Positions 34,085-43,475 of a stretch of 64,000 nt of DNA are shown piece after piece. The stretch is from Marinobacterium rhizophilum (GTDB lineage: Bacteria > Pseudomonadota > Gammaproteobacteria > Pseudomonadales > Balneatricaceae). How positions within the stretch are numbered: the first letter of the stretch is position 1; each line of letters starts with the position of its first letter. The stretch is taken from contig NZ_CP073347.1 in NCBI RefSeq assembly GCF_024397915.1, positions 4,154,001 to 4,218,000 of the forward strand, read 5' to 3'. The notes under the pieces were generated by a model. That model was not told the origin of the DNA, made no database searches, and worked only from the letters and a program-made list of their open reading frames with translations. A program made the position numbers and the translations under genes.

Positions 34085-34612
34085 ATGACCTTGGTCCGTA
34101 TCGCCGATACAATCGACGATCTTAATCGCTTGATCGGCAGTCTCCTCAAGTGGGGCCTGTTACTGGTGGTCCTGCTGACCGCCGCTACCGCCATTCTGCG
34201 CTATGCCTTCAATACCGGTTACCCCTGGCTCTCGGAGATCGGGGTCTGGCTCAACGCCATGGTTTTTACTCTGGGGGCCGGTTGGGTGTTGCTTGAAGGT
34301 GGCCATGTCCGGGTTGACCTTTTTTACGGGCGTCTGGGAGAGCGGGGCAGGGCCTGGGTCAATCTGATCGGGACCCTGAGCCTGCTGTATCCCATGCTGC
34401 TGGTATTGGCATTGAAAAGTTGGCCCAGCATCCAGCGTTCCTGGCTGCAGCTTGAGCATTCGCCGACCATTGATGGCCTGCCGTTCATGTACCTGCTGAA
34501 AAGCTGCATCCTCGGGTTCTGCCTGCTGCTGGCCCTGCAGGGACTGAGTCTGATGTGCCGGTCACTGCTGGTACTGCAATCAACGAAGGTAGGAGCGTAT
34601 CAGCATGTCTGA
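34085..34612 (+). CDS. TRAP transporter small permease (DctQ type), system 1
   Basis: 175 residues with four hydrophobic segments, as in DctQ proteins, including WLSEIGVWLNAMVFTLGAGW and GGHVRVDLFYGRL, a family hallmark. It partners the large permease and the periplasmic binding protein that follow. The ATG at 34085 has AGGAG 7 nt upstream; a longer open frame from 33953 is unlikely coding. It overlaps the dctM start by 8 nt. It probably imports picolinate or a related carboxylate. Confidence 0.9.
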   Translation: MTLVRIADTIDDLNRLIGSLLKWGLLLVVLLTAATAILRYAFNTGYPWLSEIGVWLNAMVFTLGAGWVLLEGGHVRVDLFYGRLGERGRAWVNLIGTLSLLYPMLLVLALKSWPSIQRSWLQLEHSPTIDGLPFMYLLKSCILGFCLLLALQGLSLMCRSLLVLQSTKVGAYQHV

Positions 34613-35978
34613 AGCCCTGTTGTTTGTGCTGGTCGGTGGTGCCGTTGCGGGCTTGCTGTCGGGTTTTCCCGTGGCGCTGGCGCTGGGGGGTGTTTCGATA
34701 CTGGTTGCGCTGCTGGGGCATCTGGTGAACACGGTTGACCTGGCACTGTTGGGTGCGCTGCCGGGGCGCCTGGTCAGCATTATGGTAAACGAGACCCTGG
34801 TTGCGGTGCCGCTGTTCGTGTTCATGGGCACGGTACTGGAAAAGTCCAAGCTGGCGGAAGAGTTGCTGGTAACGATGGGGCAGCTCTTCGGCAACCGTCG
34901 CGGCGGTTTGGGATTCGCGGTGCTGATTGTCGGTGCCATGCTGGCGGCCTCGACCGGTATTGTCGGCGCCACGGTGGTGACCATGGGGCTAATCAGCATT
35001 CCGGCCATGCGTCGCGCCAAGTACAAGGAGTCTCTGAGCTGTGGCCTGGTCTGCGCGTCGGGGACGCTGGCCCAACTGATTCCGCCCTCGACCGTACTGA
35101 TCCTGCTGGGCGTCATGGTGCAGGATGCCAATACCCAGGCGCAGCTGCGAATGGGCATATTCAGCGGTGATCCGCTCACCGTAACCGACCTGTTTGCCGC
35201 AGCGCTTCTCCCCGGGCTGATGCTGGTAGGGCTCTATACAGTCTGGATGCTGCTGGTTGCATTCAGGGATCGGAGAAATTGCCCGCCACTGGAAATGTCC
35301 GATGATATGCGCGATGCCCTCGTGCGCAAGGTACTGGTCGCCATGGTGCCGCCGCTGGCACTGATCGTGCTGGTGCTGGGGTCCATTCTCAGTGGCTTGG
35401 CGACGGCGACCGAGTCCGCGGCGCTGGGGGGCGTGGGCGCCCTGGTACTGGCGCTGTGCAGCGGCCGCTTTACGCGTCAGCAGCTCAGTGAGGCTGCACG
35501 CTCGGCGATGCTGATCAGTGTCATGATCTACACCATGCTGATAGGCGCGACCATTCTGTCGGCGGTGTTCCGCATTCTCGGTGGCGAAGAGGTGGTGGCG
35601 TCGTTGCTGACGTTGATCCCGGGTGGTGCTCTGGGAGCGACCCTGTTTGTACTGGGCATTATGTTTGTACTGGGGTTCCTGCTCGACACCTTCGAAATTA
35701 TTTTCATCGTGATCCCGATTTTTGGTCCGGCACTGTTGATGCTCGGTGTCGACCCGCTCTGGTTTGGAGTGGCGGCGGCACTGGTGCTGCAGACCAGCTA
35801 CCTGACCCCGCCCTTCGGCTTCGCCATTTTCTACCTCCAGGGCGTTGTTGACGGACTGAAACTGTCGACGGTCTATCGAGGCGTGGCGCCCTTTGTTGCG
35901 ATACAGCTGTTTGCCGGAGTCCTCATCTGGTGGTGGCCGGGTATGGTCACGTGGCTTCCGGGCCTTCTGAATTCCTGA
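34605..35978 (+). CDS. TRAP transporter large permease (DctM type), system 1
   Basis: 457 residues, strongly hydrophobic, with the DctM signature segments VPLFVFMGTVLEKSKLAEEL, GGLGFAVLIVGAMLAASTG and the central SGTLAQLIPPSTVLILLG. It forms the Na+-coupled channel with the small subunit and receives substrate from the binding protein. About 30 residues longer than the other two large permeases in this window, with an insert around RDRRNCPPLEMSDD. Translation is coupled to dctQ by overlap. Confidence 0.93.
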   Translation: MSEALLFVLVGGAVAGLLSGFPVALALGGVSILVALLGHLVNTVDLALLGALPGRLVSIMVNETLVAVPLFVFMGTVLEKSKLAEELLVTMGQLFGNRRGGLGFAVLIVGAMLAASTGIVGATVVTMGLISIPAMRRAKYKESLSCGLVCASGTLAQLIPPSTVLILLGVMVQDANTQAQLRMGIFSGDPLTVTDLFAAALLPGLMLVGLYTVWMLLVAFRDRRNCPPLEMSDDMRDALVRKVLVAMVPPLALIVLVLGSILSGLATATESAALGGVGALVLALCSGRFTRQQLSEAARSAMLISVMIYTMLIGATILSAVFRILGGEEVVASLLTLIPGGALGATLFVLGIMFVLGFLLDTFEIIFIVIPIFGPALLMLGVDPLWFGVAAALVLQTSYLTPPFGFAIFYLQGVVDGLKLSTVYRGVAPFVAIQLFAGVLIWWWPGMVTWLPGLLNS

Positions 35979-36049
35979 GCCTGCGCCGGACATCGGCCAG
36001 AAAATAACAACAAAGAACGAAATGATTGGCAACCAAGTAGGAGCTTCAT

Positions 36050-37135
36050 ATGAAACGTCGTGATCTGATCAAGGGTGCGGGGGCTGGCTTGCTGGCAGCG
36101 GGTACCGGTATAGCGGCACCTGCCATCGCCAAGGGCGTCAAGCAATGGCGCATGCAGATGACCTGGCGCGCCAACTCGCCGTTGCTGGCAACCGGGCCGC
36201 AGCTAGTGGCTGACTATATCAACAAGGCCTCCAATGGCCGGCTGGAACTCAAGCTGTATGCCGCCGGTGACCTGGTGTCGCCCTTCCAGGTACTGGATGC
36301 GGTGGCGGACGGTACCCTGCATATGGGGCACGGCTACCCGGCCTACTGGGCCGGTAAGCTGGCGGCGGTGCAGTTCTTTGCTCCCATTCCCTTTGGCTTT
36401 ACGTCCCAGGAACAGAACGCCTGGTTCCATTATGGCGGTGGGCAGGAACTGGCCGATGAAGTGTACGGCGAGCTGGGAGTCAAGTTTCTGCCCAGCGGCA
36501 ACACCTCGGTGCAGGCCGCCGGCTGGTATAACAAGGAGCTGAACTCCATCGAATCGTTCAAGGGCCTTAAAATACGTAGCGGTGGCCTGGGTGCCAAGGT
36601 ACTGACGGAAATTGGCGGGGTGCCGGTGCAGATGCCGCTGGGCGAGGTACCCCAGGGGCTGCAGTCGGGTGCCATCGACGGCGCCGATTTTGTCGGCCCC
36701 TTCAATGACATGGCGTTTGGTCTGCACAAGGTCGCGAAGCACTACTACTGGCCGGGCTGGATGGAACCCAGTGCGGTGCTCGACTGCTTCATCAACAAGG
36801 AAGCCTGGGACTCGCTGGACAAGGACCTGCAGGAAATCGTCAAGGGCGCCAATGCCATGGCCAACCAGATGGTACTGAGCGAGTTTGTGACGAAAAATGC
36901 CCAGGCCGTCAAGATAATGAAAGAGGAGCACAAGGTTGATTTCCGGTTACTGGACCCAGCGACCCTCGGGCACCTTGGGCGCGTGTCCCAGAGTGTTATC
37001 GACGATGTTGGCCAGACCGATGACCTGACGCGTAAAGTCTATGCTTCCTACCGTAAATTTATCGATACGGTGCAGCCTTACTCCGAACTGTCCGAAATGG
37101 CGTTTATGAATGCCCGTGCGCAGCTGAAGAGTTAA
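36050..37135 (+). CDS. TRAP transporter substrate-binding protein (DctP type), Tat-exported, system 1
   Basis: 361 residues. The N-terminus MKRRDLIKGAGAGLLAAGTG has the twin-arginine signal pattern, so this binding protein is probably folded before export, which is unusual beside the two Sec-type DctPs elsewhere in the window. The mature part shows the DctP fold with WRANSPLLATGPQLVADYIN, LPSGNTSVQAAGWYNKEL and the conserved arginine region FKGLKIRSGGLGAKVL. It belongs to the branch binding aromatic or branched carboxylates (mannitol/chloroaromatic-type TRAP). TAGGAG precedes the ATG. Confidence 0.9.
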   Translation: MKRRDLIKGAGAGLLAAGTGIAAPAIAKGVKQWRMQMTWRANSPLLATGPQLVADYINKASNGRLELKLYAAGDLVSPFQVLDAVADGTLHMGHGYPAYWAGKLAAVQFFAPIPFGFTSQEQNAWFHYGGGQELADEVYGELGVKFLPSGNTSVQAAGWYNKELNSIESFKGLKIRSGGLGAKVLTEIGGVPVQMPLGEVPQGLQSGAIDGADFVGPFNDMAFGLHKVAKHYYWPGWMEPSAVLDCFINKEAWDSLDKDLQEIVKGANAMANQMVLSEFVTKNAQAVKIMKEEHKVDFRLLDPATLGHLGRVSQSVIDDVGQTDDLTRKVYASYRKFIDTVQPYSELSEMAFMNARAQLKS

Positions 37136-37140
37136 AGGCA

Positions 37141-37166
37141 GGGCCTTGCGCCAGGGTGCAAGGCCC
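37141..37166 (+). other. Intercistronic stem-loop between dctP and the molybdenum hydroxylase genes
   Basis: GGGCCTTGC (37141-37149) with GCAAGGCCC (37158-37166), a 9-bp stem and 8-nt loop, no U-tract. It could attenuate transcription or protect the dctP 3' end, allowing more binding protein than hydroxylase. Confidence 0.5.
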
Positions 37167-37186
37167 TCATCCATGAGGAGATGCTG

Positions 37187-39565
37187 GTGAACAAGAGCGG
37201 TATTGGTGCTCGCGTGCGGCGAGTCGAAGACAAGCGCATGCTGCAGGGCAAGGGGCGCTTCGTCAGTGATATACGGGTGCCCGGTCTGCAGGACGTGGCT
37301 TTTCTGCGCAGCCCGCTGGCCCATGGGCGCATTAAAAGCATCACCAGGCCCCAGGGCTCGGAGCAGACTGTGTTTACGGTCGATGACATGCAGGGTGTAA
37401 AACCCATTCGGGCAGATTCCAATCTGCCCAGTTATCGCGACTCTGAACACTGGGTGCTGGCGCGGGGCAAGGTGCGCTTTGTGGGCGAGCCGGTGGTGAT
37501 GTGCGTGGCTCATAACCGGGCGGCGGCGGAAGACCTGGTCGAACAGGTCGAGCTGGAGCTGGAAAGTCTTGCTCCGATTACCGGTATTGATGCCGCCCTG
37601 GACAACCAGGGACCGCGGGTGCATGAGCACTGGGACAACAACCTGTTCCTCGACCTGGAAGTGGGGGAAGCCTTCCCTGAGCTTGCCAGCCGCGCAGACG
37701 TCATTATCGAGCGGGAATACAAGCTGGCCCGCCAGGTAATGAACCCGATGGAAGGCAAGGGTGTTGTTGCCTACTGGGACGAGAAAGACGACCAGTTGGT
37801 GGTCTACACCTCAACCCAGGTGGCACACCTGATCCGTACCGGCCTGTCCGAATGCCTGGGGCTACCCCAGGGCAAGATTCGTGTTATCGCCCCCGATGTA
37901 GGCGGTGGTTTTGGCTACAAGTGCATCCTGCAGCCGGAAGAGGTGGCGGTGGCCTGGCTGGCAATGAAGTATCGCAAGGCCTATCGCTGGATCGAAGACC
38001 GTCGCGAGCACCTGGTGGCCGGTGCCAATACGCGGGAACACCACTACAAAATCAAGGCCTATGCCGACAAGCGCGGGCGTTTGCTGGGGCTGGATGCCGT
38101 GGTGGCGGTGGATATTGGCGCCTACTCGGTCTGGCCTTTCACCGCCGGACTGGAGGCCGCCCAGGCCGGGGGCAACCTGCCGGGGCCCTACAAGTTCGAT
38201 CATTACCGTTGCAAGGTACTGGCGCCGGCCACCAACAAGCCACCGTTTTGCCCCTATCGCGGTGTGGCACGCCCGGGTGTCTGTTTCGCCATCGAGCGCA
38301 CCATCGACGAGATCGCCAAAGCGGTGGGGCGTGAAGCCTGGGAGGTGCGTGCCGAGAACCTGGTGCCTGCCGATGTCATGCCTTTCACCAATGTCACCGG
38401 CAAGCTTTACGACAGTGGTGACTACCCCGAATCGCTGCGCCGTGCGGTGGCCATGATCGATATCGCCAAGGTGCGCCAGCGACAGCAGGAGGCGAGTAGC
38501 AGCTCAAAACGTATTGGCTTGGGGTTTGCCACCTTTACCGAACAGTCGGCCCACGGCACCAAGGTGTTCGCCGCCTGGGGGCTGCCGCTGGTGCCGGGTT
38601 ACGAAACAGCAACTGCCAAGCTGACGGCCGATGGTGGGCTGGAGATACGCGCCGGCATCAATACCATCGGCCAGGGGCTGCAAACGACCCTGTCGCAGGT
38701 TGCCAGCGAAGTTACAACGATTCCGCTGGATCGCATCAAGGTTGTGCTGGGTGATACCGGCACCACACCGTACTCGACCGGGGCCTATGCCTCCAGGGGC
38801 ATGGTCATGGCCGGCGGTGCGGTGTCCCGGGCCTGTGCGGCACTGATGGACAAGCTCAGGCGCCTGTCAGCCGGCATGATGCAGTGCCAGGCCGAGGAGG
38901 TGGTACTGGAGCAGGCGCAGGCGAAAGGGCCGGGGATGCAACTGGGGTTTGATGAGCTGGGTGATGCCTGGTATCTGCACCCGGATCGCCTGCCGGAGGG
39001 GAGCCTGATTGAAGGCCTGGAAGCGACGGGGTACTACAAACCCAAAGTGGACACGGGTGCTTTCTCCTATGCCACCCATGCGGTGGTGGTGTCGGTGGAT
39101 ACCGAAACCGGCCATGTCGAGATACAGGATTATGCCGTGGTGGAAGACTGCGGCCAGATGGTCAATCCGATGATCGTTGAAGGGCAGACCATTGGCGGCA
39201 TTGCCCAGGGGATTGGCACTGCGCTCTATGAAGAGGTGCTTTACGACACCCAGGGACAGCCGCTGACCTCCACCCTGGCGGACTATATCCTGCCTGGCGC
39301 GACGGATGTGCCAAACATCCGGATCGAGCACCTGGAGCACCTGTCGCCCTTTACCGAGCACGGTATCAAGGGCGTTGGCGAGGGTGGGGCTATTGCACCT
39401 GCCGGCGCTATCGTCAATGCCATCAATGACGCCCTTTGCAGTCTGGGCGTCCAGATCAATGAAACGCCGGCATCCCCTGAACGCATCCTGAAGGCCCTGC
39501 ACGCGGGGCGGGATCAGCAACCGGTTACGGAACAGGAGAACGGTTATGAAGCCCGTGCAGTTTAA
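37187..39565 (+). CDS. Molybdopterin-binding large subunit of a xanthine dehydrogenase-family hydroxylase (PicA-type)
   Basis: 792 residues. The N-terminal a/b hammerhead (RVEDKRMLQGKGRFVSDIRV) precedes the Mo-binding region, with DVGGGFGYKCILQPEEVAVA, PYRGVARPG and the C-terminal GVGEGG (catalytic Glu). The active-site loop is PYRGVARPG rather than the AYRCSFR of CO dehydrogenases, so this is an azaheterocycle-type hydroxylase; with the neighbours, picolinate to 6-hydroxypicolinate is the best reading. GAGGAG touches an ATG at 37181 but is 6 nt from GTG at 37187, so I prefer the GTG. The 3' end overlaps the FAD subunit by 20 nt. Confidence 0.88.
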   Translation: MNKSGIGARVRRVEDKRMLQGKGRFVSDIRVPGLQDVAFLRSPLAHGRIKSITRPQGSEQTVFTVDDMQGVKPIRADSNLPSYRDSEHWVLARGKVRFVGEPVVMCVAHNRAAAEDLVEQVELELESLAPITGIDAALDNQGPRVHEHWDNNLFLDLEVGEAFPELASRADVIIEREYKLARQVMNPMEGKGVVAYWDEKDDQLVVYTSTQVAHLIRTGLSECLGLPQGKIRVIAPDVGGGFGYKCILQPEEVAVAWLAMKYRKAYRWIEDRREHLVAGANTREHHYKIKAYADKRGRLLGLDAVVAVDIGAYSVWPFTAGLEAAQAGGNLPGPYKFDHYRCKVLAPATNKPPFCPYRGVARPGVCFAIERTIDEIAKAVGREAWEVRAENLVPADVMPFTNVTGKLYDSGDYPESLRRAVAMIDIAKVRQRQQEASSSSKRIGLGFATFTEQSAHGTKVFAAWGLPLVPGYETATAKLTADGGLEIRAGINTIGQGLQTTLSQVASEVTTIPLDRIKVVLGDTGTTPYSTGAYASRGMVMAGGAVSRACAALMDKLRRLSAGMMQCQAEEVVLEQAQAKGPGMQLGFDELGDAWYLHPDRLPEGSLIEGLEATGYYKPKVDTGAFSYATHAVVVSVDTETGHVEIQDYAVVEDCGQMVNPMIVEGQTIGGIAQGIGTALYEEVLYDTQGQPLTSTLADYILPGATDVPNIRIEHLEHLSPFTEHGIKGVGEGGAIAPAGAIVNAINDALCSLGVQINETPASPERILKALHAGRDQQPVTEQENGYEARAV

Positions 39566-40382
39566 CCGCCTTGAATGTGCGGACTTGAACCAGGCGGCGA
39601 CGGCGCTGCAGCAACAGGGAAATGCCAAGTACCTGGGGGGCGGACAGTCCCTGGGCCCGATGCTGAACCTGCGTCTGGCAAGGCCGGAAACCTTGATCGA
39701 CCTGGCCGGCATAGAGGCATTGCGCCAGGTGCGCGAGGACAGTGACTGCGTGCAATACGGTGCCGCCATTTGTCATGCCGCGTTTGAGGATGGTCTGGTG
39801 CCCGACGCCACCGGCGGTATGCTGCGCCATGTCGCTGCGGGCATCGCCTACCGTGCGGTGCGCAACCGCGGCACTATCGGGGGTAGCCTGGCCCATGCGG
39901 ACCCCGCGGCTGATTGGGTCAATGTGATGCTGGCGCTGGATGCCTCCATTGAGGTTGCAGGCACCGGCACTAGCCGATCCATAGCCGCAACGGCGTTCAT
40001 GCAGGCCGCCTTTACGACGGCGCTGCTGCCCGGTGAAATCATCGCCTCGGTGCGGGTGCCCCGGCTGAGTCCCGGCGCCCGCTGGGGGTATTACAAGGTT
40101 TGTCGCAAGCCTGGCGAATTTTCAGAGGCTTCCGGCACTGTGGTGATAGATCCGCAGCGGGGTTACGCCCGCATTGTGCTGGGCGCTCTGGACGGTGCAC
40201 CGGTACTGCTGGAGACCCTGGCCGATACGCTGGCACACAAGGGTGTGGCGGCGGCGATTGCCGCAACCGACGCCGCCGTGGGGGCCTTCGTGGGCGGTAT
40301 GCCGGAACACCGCAGGCAATTATTTAGCGTGGCTGTACGCCGTGCCCTGCAGCAGCTCGAGGGGAAACATGAACAGTCCTGA
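39546..40382 (+). CDS. FAD-binding medium subunit of the molybdenum hydroxylase
   Basis: 278 residues of the CoxM type. FAD-binding motifs are AKYLGGGQSLGPMLNLRLA (about 27-45) and RNRGTIGGSLAHADPAADW (about 101-119). A CO dehydrogenase flavoprotein C-terminal domain follows. It passes electrons from the [2Fe-2S] subunit to the acceptor. The start codon lies inside the large-subunit gene and the end overlaps the small-subunit start by 14 nt, a tightly coupled set. Confidence 0.93.
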   Translation: MKPVQFNRLECADLNQAATALQQQGNAKYLGGGQSLGPMLNLRLARPETLIDLAGIEALRQVREDSDCVQYGAAICHAAFEDGLVPDATGGMLRHVAAGIAYRAVRNRGTIGGSLAHADPAADWVNVMLALDASIEVAGTGTSRSIAATAFMQAAFTTALLPGEIIASVRVPRLSPGARWGYYKVCRKPGEFSEASGTVVIDPQRGYARIVLGALDGAPVLLETLADTLAHKGVAAAIAATDAAVGAFVGGMPEHRRQLFSVAVRRALQQLEGKHEQS

Positions 40383-41511
40383 AGCTTCAGTTGAATTGAT
40401 CAAGCTTAACGTCAACGGTGCTCCTGCCTCGGCGCAGGTAGAGGAACGCACGAGTCTGGCGGACATGCTGCGCGATGGGCTGGACCTGACCGGCACCCAT
40501 CTGGGGTGCGAACAGGGTGTCTGTGGTGCCTGTACCATCGAGGTCGACGGTGTGCCATCGCGCTCCTGCACCCTGTTGGCAACGCGTTGTCGGGGTGCGC
40601 AGGTGCGTACCATTGAAGGCTATGACGGCGACGCGGTGATGGACGCGCTGCGGGATGCCTTTAGCGAACACCATGCGCTGCAGTGTGGTTTCTGCACCCC
40701 CGGCATGCTGGTGTCATCGCGGGACATCATCATGCGCGGTTTGCCACTGGATGAGCAGCAGGTTCGCATGGCCTTGAGCGGCAACCTCTGTCGTTGTACC
40801 GGTTATATGGGCATTGTGCAGGCGGTGATGTCGGTGCTGGCCCGTCGCGATGAGCTGCTGTCACCGGAACAGCGCGACAGTGCCGAACCCGTGCCTGAGC
40901 ATCAGTACAGCGGTCCTTTGCCGACCTTTGAGCGCAGTTGTGGCAAGGTCGAGATGCAGGCCGCACCGGTGAATGATGCTGGCGGGGATCGTATTCTGGA
41001 GCTTATCAAGCTCAAGCATTCGCGAGACGACGTCTGGGCCCTGATGCGCAATGTCGAGCAGGTGGTGTCCTGTGTGCCAGGTGCCAGTCTGCTGGCCGAG
41101 AATGGCGATCAGCTCGAAATCCAGATGGAAGCCTCCTTCGGGGCTATTAGTGCCTCTTTCAAGGGCGAGGGCCGGTTTACCTTCGATGATGCCAGTCACA
41201 GTGGGCGCTTCGAAGGCCAGGGCAAGGATTCGCGCAGCGGTTCAGGTGCCAGCGGCGCCATGGATTTTAGCCTCGAAGCGGATGGCGACGGTTGTATTCT
41301 GCATCTGGAAGCCAGCTATGCGATTACCGGCGCCCTGTCCCAGTTCAGCCGTGGCGGCCTGGTCAAGAGCTTTGCCAGTGCCGTTACCAGAATGTTCGCA
41401 GACAACCTGTCGGCACGTCTTCGGGGTGAAACCCCGAATACATCCGCTGCTGCCAAACTCAGCGTATTCAAGTTGATTGTGATGGTGGTGAAAGGCTGGT
41501 TCAGGCGCTAA
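40369..41511 (+). CDS. [2Fe-2S] small subunit fused to a CoxG (SRPBCC) domain
   Basis: 380 residues, more than twice the usual 160 of a CoxS subunit. Residues 1-165 hold both [2Fe-2S] sites: CEQGVCGACTIEVDG and then CGFCTPGM with NLCRCTGY. After a linker rich in acidic residues and Pro, residues about 205-380 are a CoxG/SRPBCC domain (LKHSRDDVWALMRNVEQVVSCVPGA) with a hydrophobic basic C-terminal tail. In CO dehydrogenase operons CoxG is separate and helps membrane recruitment, so the fusion may anchor this hydroxylase at the membrane (inference). GAGGGG precedes the ATG. Confidence 0.88.
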   Translation: MNSPEASVELIKLNVNGAPASAQVEERTSLADMLRDGLDLTGTHLGCEQGVCGACTIEVDGVPSRSCTLLATRCRGAQVRTIEGYDGDAVMDALRDAFSEHHALQCGFCTPGMLVSSRDIIMRGLPLDEQQVRMALSGNLCRCTGYMGIVQAVMSVLARRDELLSPEQRDSAEPVPEHQYSGPLPTFERSCGKVEMQAAPVNDAGGDRILELIKLKHSRDDVWALMRNVEQVVSCVPGASLLAENGDQLEIQMEASFGAISASFKGEGRFTFDDASHSGRFEGQGKDSRSGSGASGAMDFSLEADGDGCILHLEASYAITGALSQFSRGGLVKSFASAVTRMFADNLSARLRGETPNTSAAAKLSVFKLIVMVVKGWFRR

Positions 41512-41525
41512 ACATGCTTGTCTGT

Positions 41526-41543
41526 TATTAACCCGGGTTAATA
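41526..41543. promoter_or_regulatory. Perfect 18-bp palindrome upstream of the second TRAP operon
   Basis: TATTAACCCGGGTTAATA, 15 nt after the hydroxylase stop and about 285 nt before the next gene. It has no similarity to the TCAGTATACTGA operators, so a different regulator may control the second transporter. The rest of the gap (41512-41828) has no gene I can support and becomes AT-rich near 41775-41828. Confidence 0.5.
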
Positions 41544-41828
41544 CATGAAACAGGGATGTTTCATCATTGGGCCTTGCTTTGAAAAAGATGGCCCAAAGCG
41601 AGCTCCAGCTCTTTAGCCAATAGAATCCAGCACGTACATGCACGTGCGCCCATTCATCAAGGGTGAAAAGTGTGGGGTGACTGGCAAATAGGGAGGGAAC
41701 CTGTTTGCCAGCCAGGTTAATAATAACTCAACTCCAGACGCAGGAGAGGGTTGTTGAATGGTTAGGTTGTTGAAAAACATCCTGATGTTTTCTACTGCAA
41801 TTTTAATAATAAATGCGGAGTTTAAATC

Positions 41829-42833
41829 ATGAACATGTTAAAGCGGATAACGGTCGTATTTGCGGCTGCGGTGCTGGCCTCCTGGGTAAATGCGACACCT
41901 GTCGAGGTGCGCATAGGCCATGTGGAGGCACCGGGTCAACCGCTGGATCAGGTGCTGAATCAGGTGGCTGAACGGGTAAAAAAGGACACCCGGGGCGAAG
42001 TGCTGATACGGGTATTTCCGGCGGCACAGTTAGGCGGTTCCCGCGACATGACCGAAGGTGTGCAGATGGGATTCCAGCAGGGCACGGTGTTGCCGCTGGC
42101 CTTTCTCGGCGGCTTCAACCCCCTGTCCGCGGTGCTCGACATTCCGTTTCTGCTGCCCGAGGATGACAGTCGCGCACGCCAGTTGCTGGCCGGTCCTTTC
42201 GGTCAGTCGCTACTGCAGTCCTTTGATGGCAAGGGCCTCAAGGGCCTGGTGTTCTGGCCCGGCGGACGCAAGAACTTCTCGATGAACGCCGAGCTTGATT
42301 CCATCGACGATTTTGCCGGCAAGCGCTTCAGGGTCATGGACTCGAAGGTACTGATGGCGCAGATGCAGGCGCTGGGCGCTACACCGGTGTCGCTGCCCTT
42401 TAGCGATGTTTACATGGGCCTGCAGACTGGCGGGGTTGATGGCCAGGAAAATCCACTGGATAGCATAGTGCGCATGAAATTCCATGAGGTGCAGCGATCT
42501 GTATTACTGAGCAAGCATGGTGCGCTGGAGAACGTGGTGCTGTTCAACCCCGCCTTCTGGAACGGCCTGACCGAGGAGCAGCGCCAGTCGATCAAAACTG
42601 CTTTCGTCGAAGCCTCGACAACGCTGCTGACGCTGAAAGTGGCCGCGGGTGAGGCCGCCGCAGCGGCGCTGCTGGCCGGGCCTGTCAGTGTGACCCAGCC
42701 GTCCGCTGAGCTGACCGAAGCCCTGAAGAAGGCAATGTTTCCGGCGAGCCTGAAGGAATTCACCGCCATGACCGGTAGCGAGGGCGAGCAACTCATGCAG
42801 CACTATTTCGAGTTCATGGATGCGGGGAACTGA
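41829..42833 (+). CDS. TRAP transporter substrate-binding protein (DctP type), system 2
   Basis: 334 residues with a Sec signal peptide (MNMLKRITVVFAAAVLASWVNA). The mature DctP domain includes GEVLIRVFPAAQLGGSRDMT, FWPGGRKNFSMNAE and FAGKRFRVMDSKVLMAQM (conserved Arg that binds the substrate carboxylate). It precedes its permeases, an order different from system 1, and is separated from them by a terminator-like hairpin. It belongs to the C4-dicarboxylate-like branch, so uptake of a pathway acid such as maleate or fumarate is possible. Confidence 0.9.
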   Translation: MNMLKRITVVFAAAVLASWVNATPVEVRIGHVEAPGQPLDQVLNQVAERVKKDTRGEVLIRVFPAAQLGGSRDMTEGVQMGFQQGTVLPLAFLGGFNPLSAVLDIPFLLPEDDSRARQLLAGPFGQSLLQSFDGKGLKGLVFWPGGRKNFSMNAELDSIDDFAGKRFRVMDSKVLMAQMQALGATPVSLPFSDVYMGLQTGGVDGQENPLDSIVRMKFHEVQRSVLLSKHGALENVVLFNPAFWNGLTEEQRQSIKTAFVEASTTLLTLKVAAGEAAAAALLAGPVSVTQPSAELTEALKKAMFPASLKEFTAMTGSEGEQLMQHYFEFMDAGN

Positions 42834-42843
42834 GCACGGCTTG

Positions 42844-42880
42844 CCGGAGGCTCCCGCTGTGGGAGTCGCCGGTTTTTTTT
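42844..42880 (+). terminator. Terminator-like hairpin after the second dctP
   Basis: CCGGAGGCTCCC (42844-42855) pairs with GGGAGTCGCCGG (42861-42872) with two mismatches, 5-nt loop, followed by eight Ts. Its place between dctP and dctQ fits partial termination giving excess binding protein. Confidence 0.75.
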
Positions 42881-42971
42881 ATCGCCGGCTCAGGAGTCTA
42901 TGCACAAGGCGCCCCTACAGTTTTAAGCTTCTTTCAGGGGACTGATTTCATGTAAATAGAGGTTCCTTAAT

Positions 42972-43463
42972 ATGCTGTATATTCGAAGTGTGGAACGTTT
43001 TTTTCTGGTTTTTATATTGATGTCGATGCCGTTCCTATATTCTTTTGGCGTCTTGGCGCAATTGTTTGGCAGTGACCTGTCGAGGGAGCTGTTCTGGGTT
43101 GATGAACTGGTGCGTTTTGAATTGGTACTGATGGTTTTTCTGGGTATCGGCTATGTGCATGATCGTGGTGCTCATATATCCATGGATATTCTGCAGGGTT
43201 ATTTTAGCCCAGTGCTGCAACGTTTCCTGACCCTGACGATTAATCTTCTGGGACTGATACTGGCAGCTTATCTGGCCTGGCTCGGCTGGGTATATCTGCA
43301 ACACATGATTGCCAGCGGCCAGCGCAGCAATTCGCTGGGGGTTCCGATGTTTTATCTCTATGCTTCTCTGCCCGTGGGCGCTTTCCTGCTGGCCGTGCGG
43401 CATGTTTCTGCGCTGATCGTGACGTTCAGGGGCCACAGCGCCCAGAACGTCCCTGCCGTTTGA
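42972..43463 (+). CDS. TRAP transporter small permease (DctQ type), system 2
   Basis: 163 residues, four hydrophobic segments. It has the WVDELVRFELVLMVFLGIGY segment and DRGAHISMDILQG, the DctQ hallmark region with the conserved Asp. GAGG lies 8 nt before the ATG. It is followed after 12 nt by the large permease. Base composition near its start is more AT-rich than its neighbours. Confidence 0.88.
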   Translation: MLYIRSVERFFLVFILMSMPFLYSFGVLAQLFGSDLSRELFWVDELVRFELVLMVFLGIGYVHDRGAHISMDILQGYFSPVLQRFLTLTINLLGLILAAYLAWLGWVYLQHMIASGQRSNSLGVPMFYLYASLPVGAFLLAVRHVSALIVTFRGHSAQNVPAV

Positions 43464-43475
43464 TCGGAGGTTCCC

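Noticed and set aside
37187..41511. Aerobic CO dehydrogenase
   Set aside because: The large subunit lacks the AYRCSFR active-site loop (it has PYRGVARPG) and the neighbours are pyridine-degradation genes.
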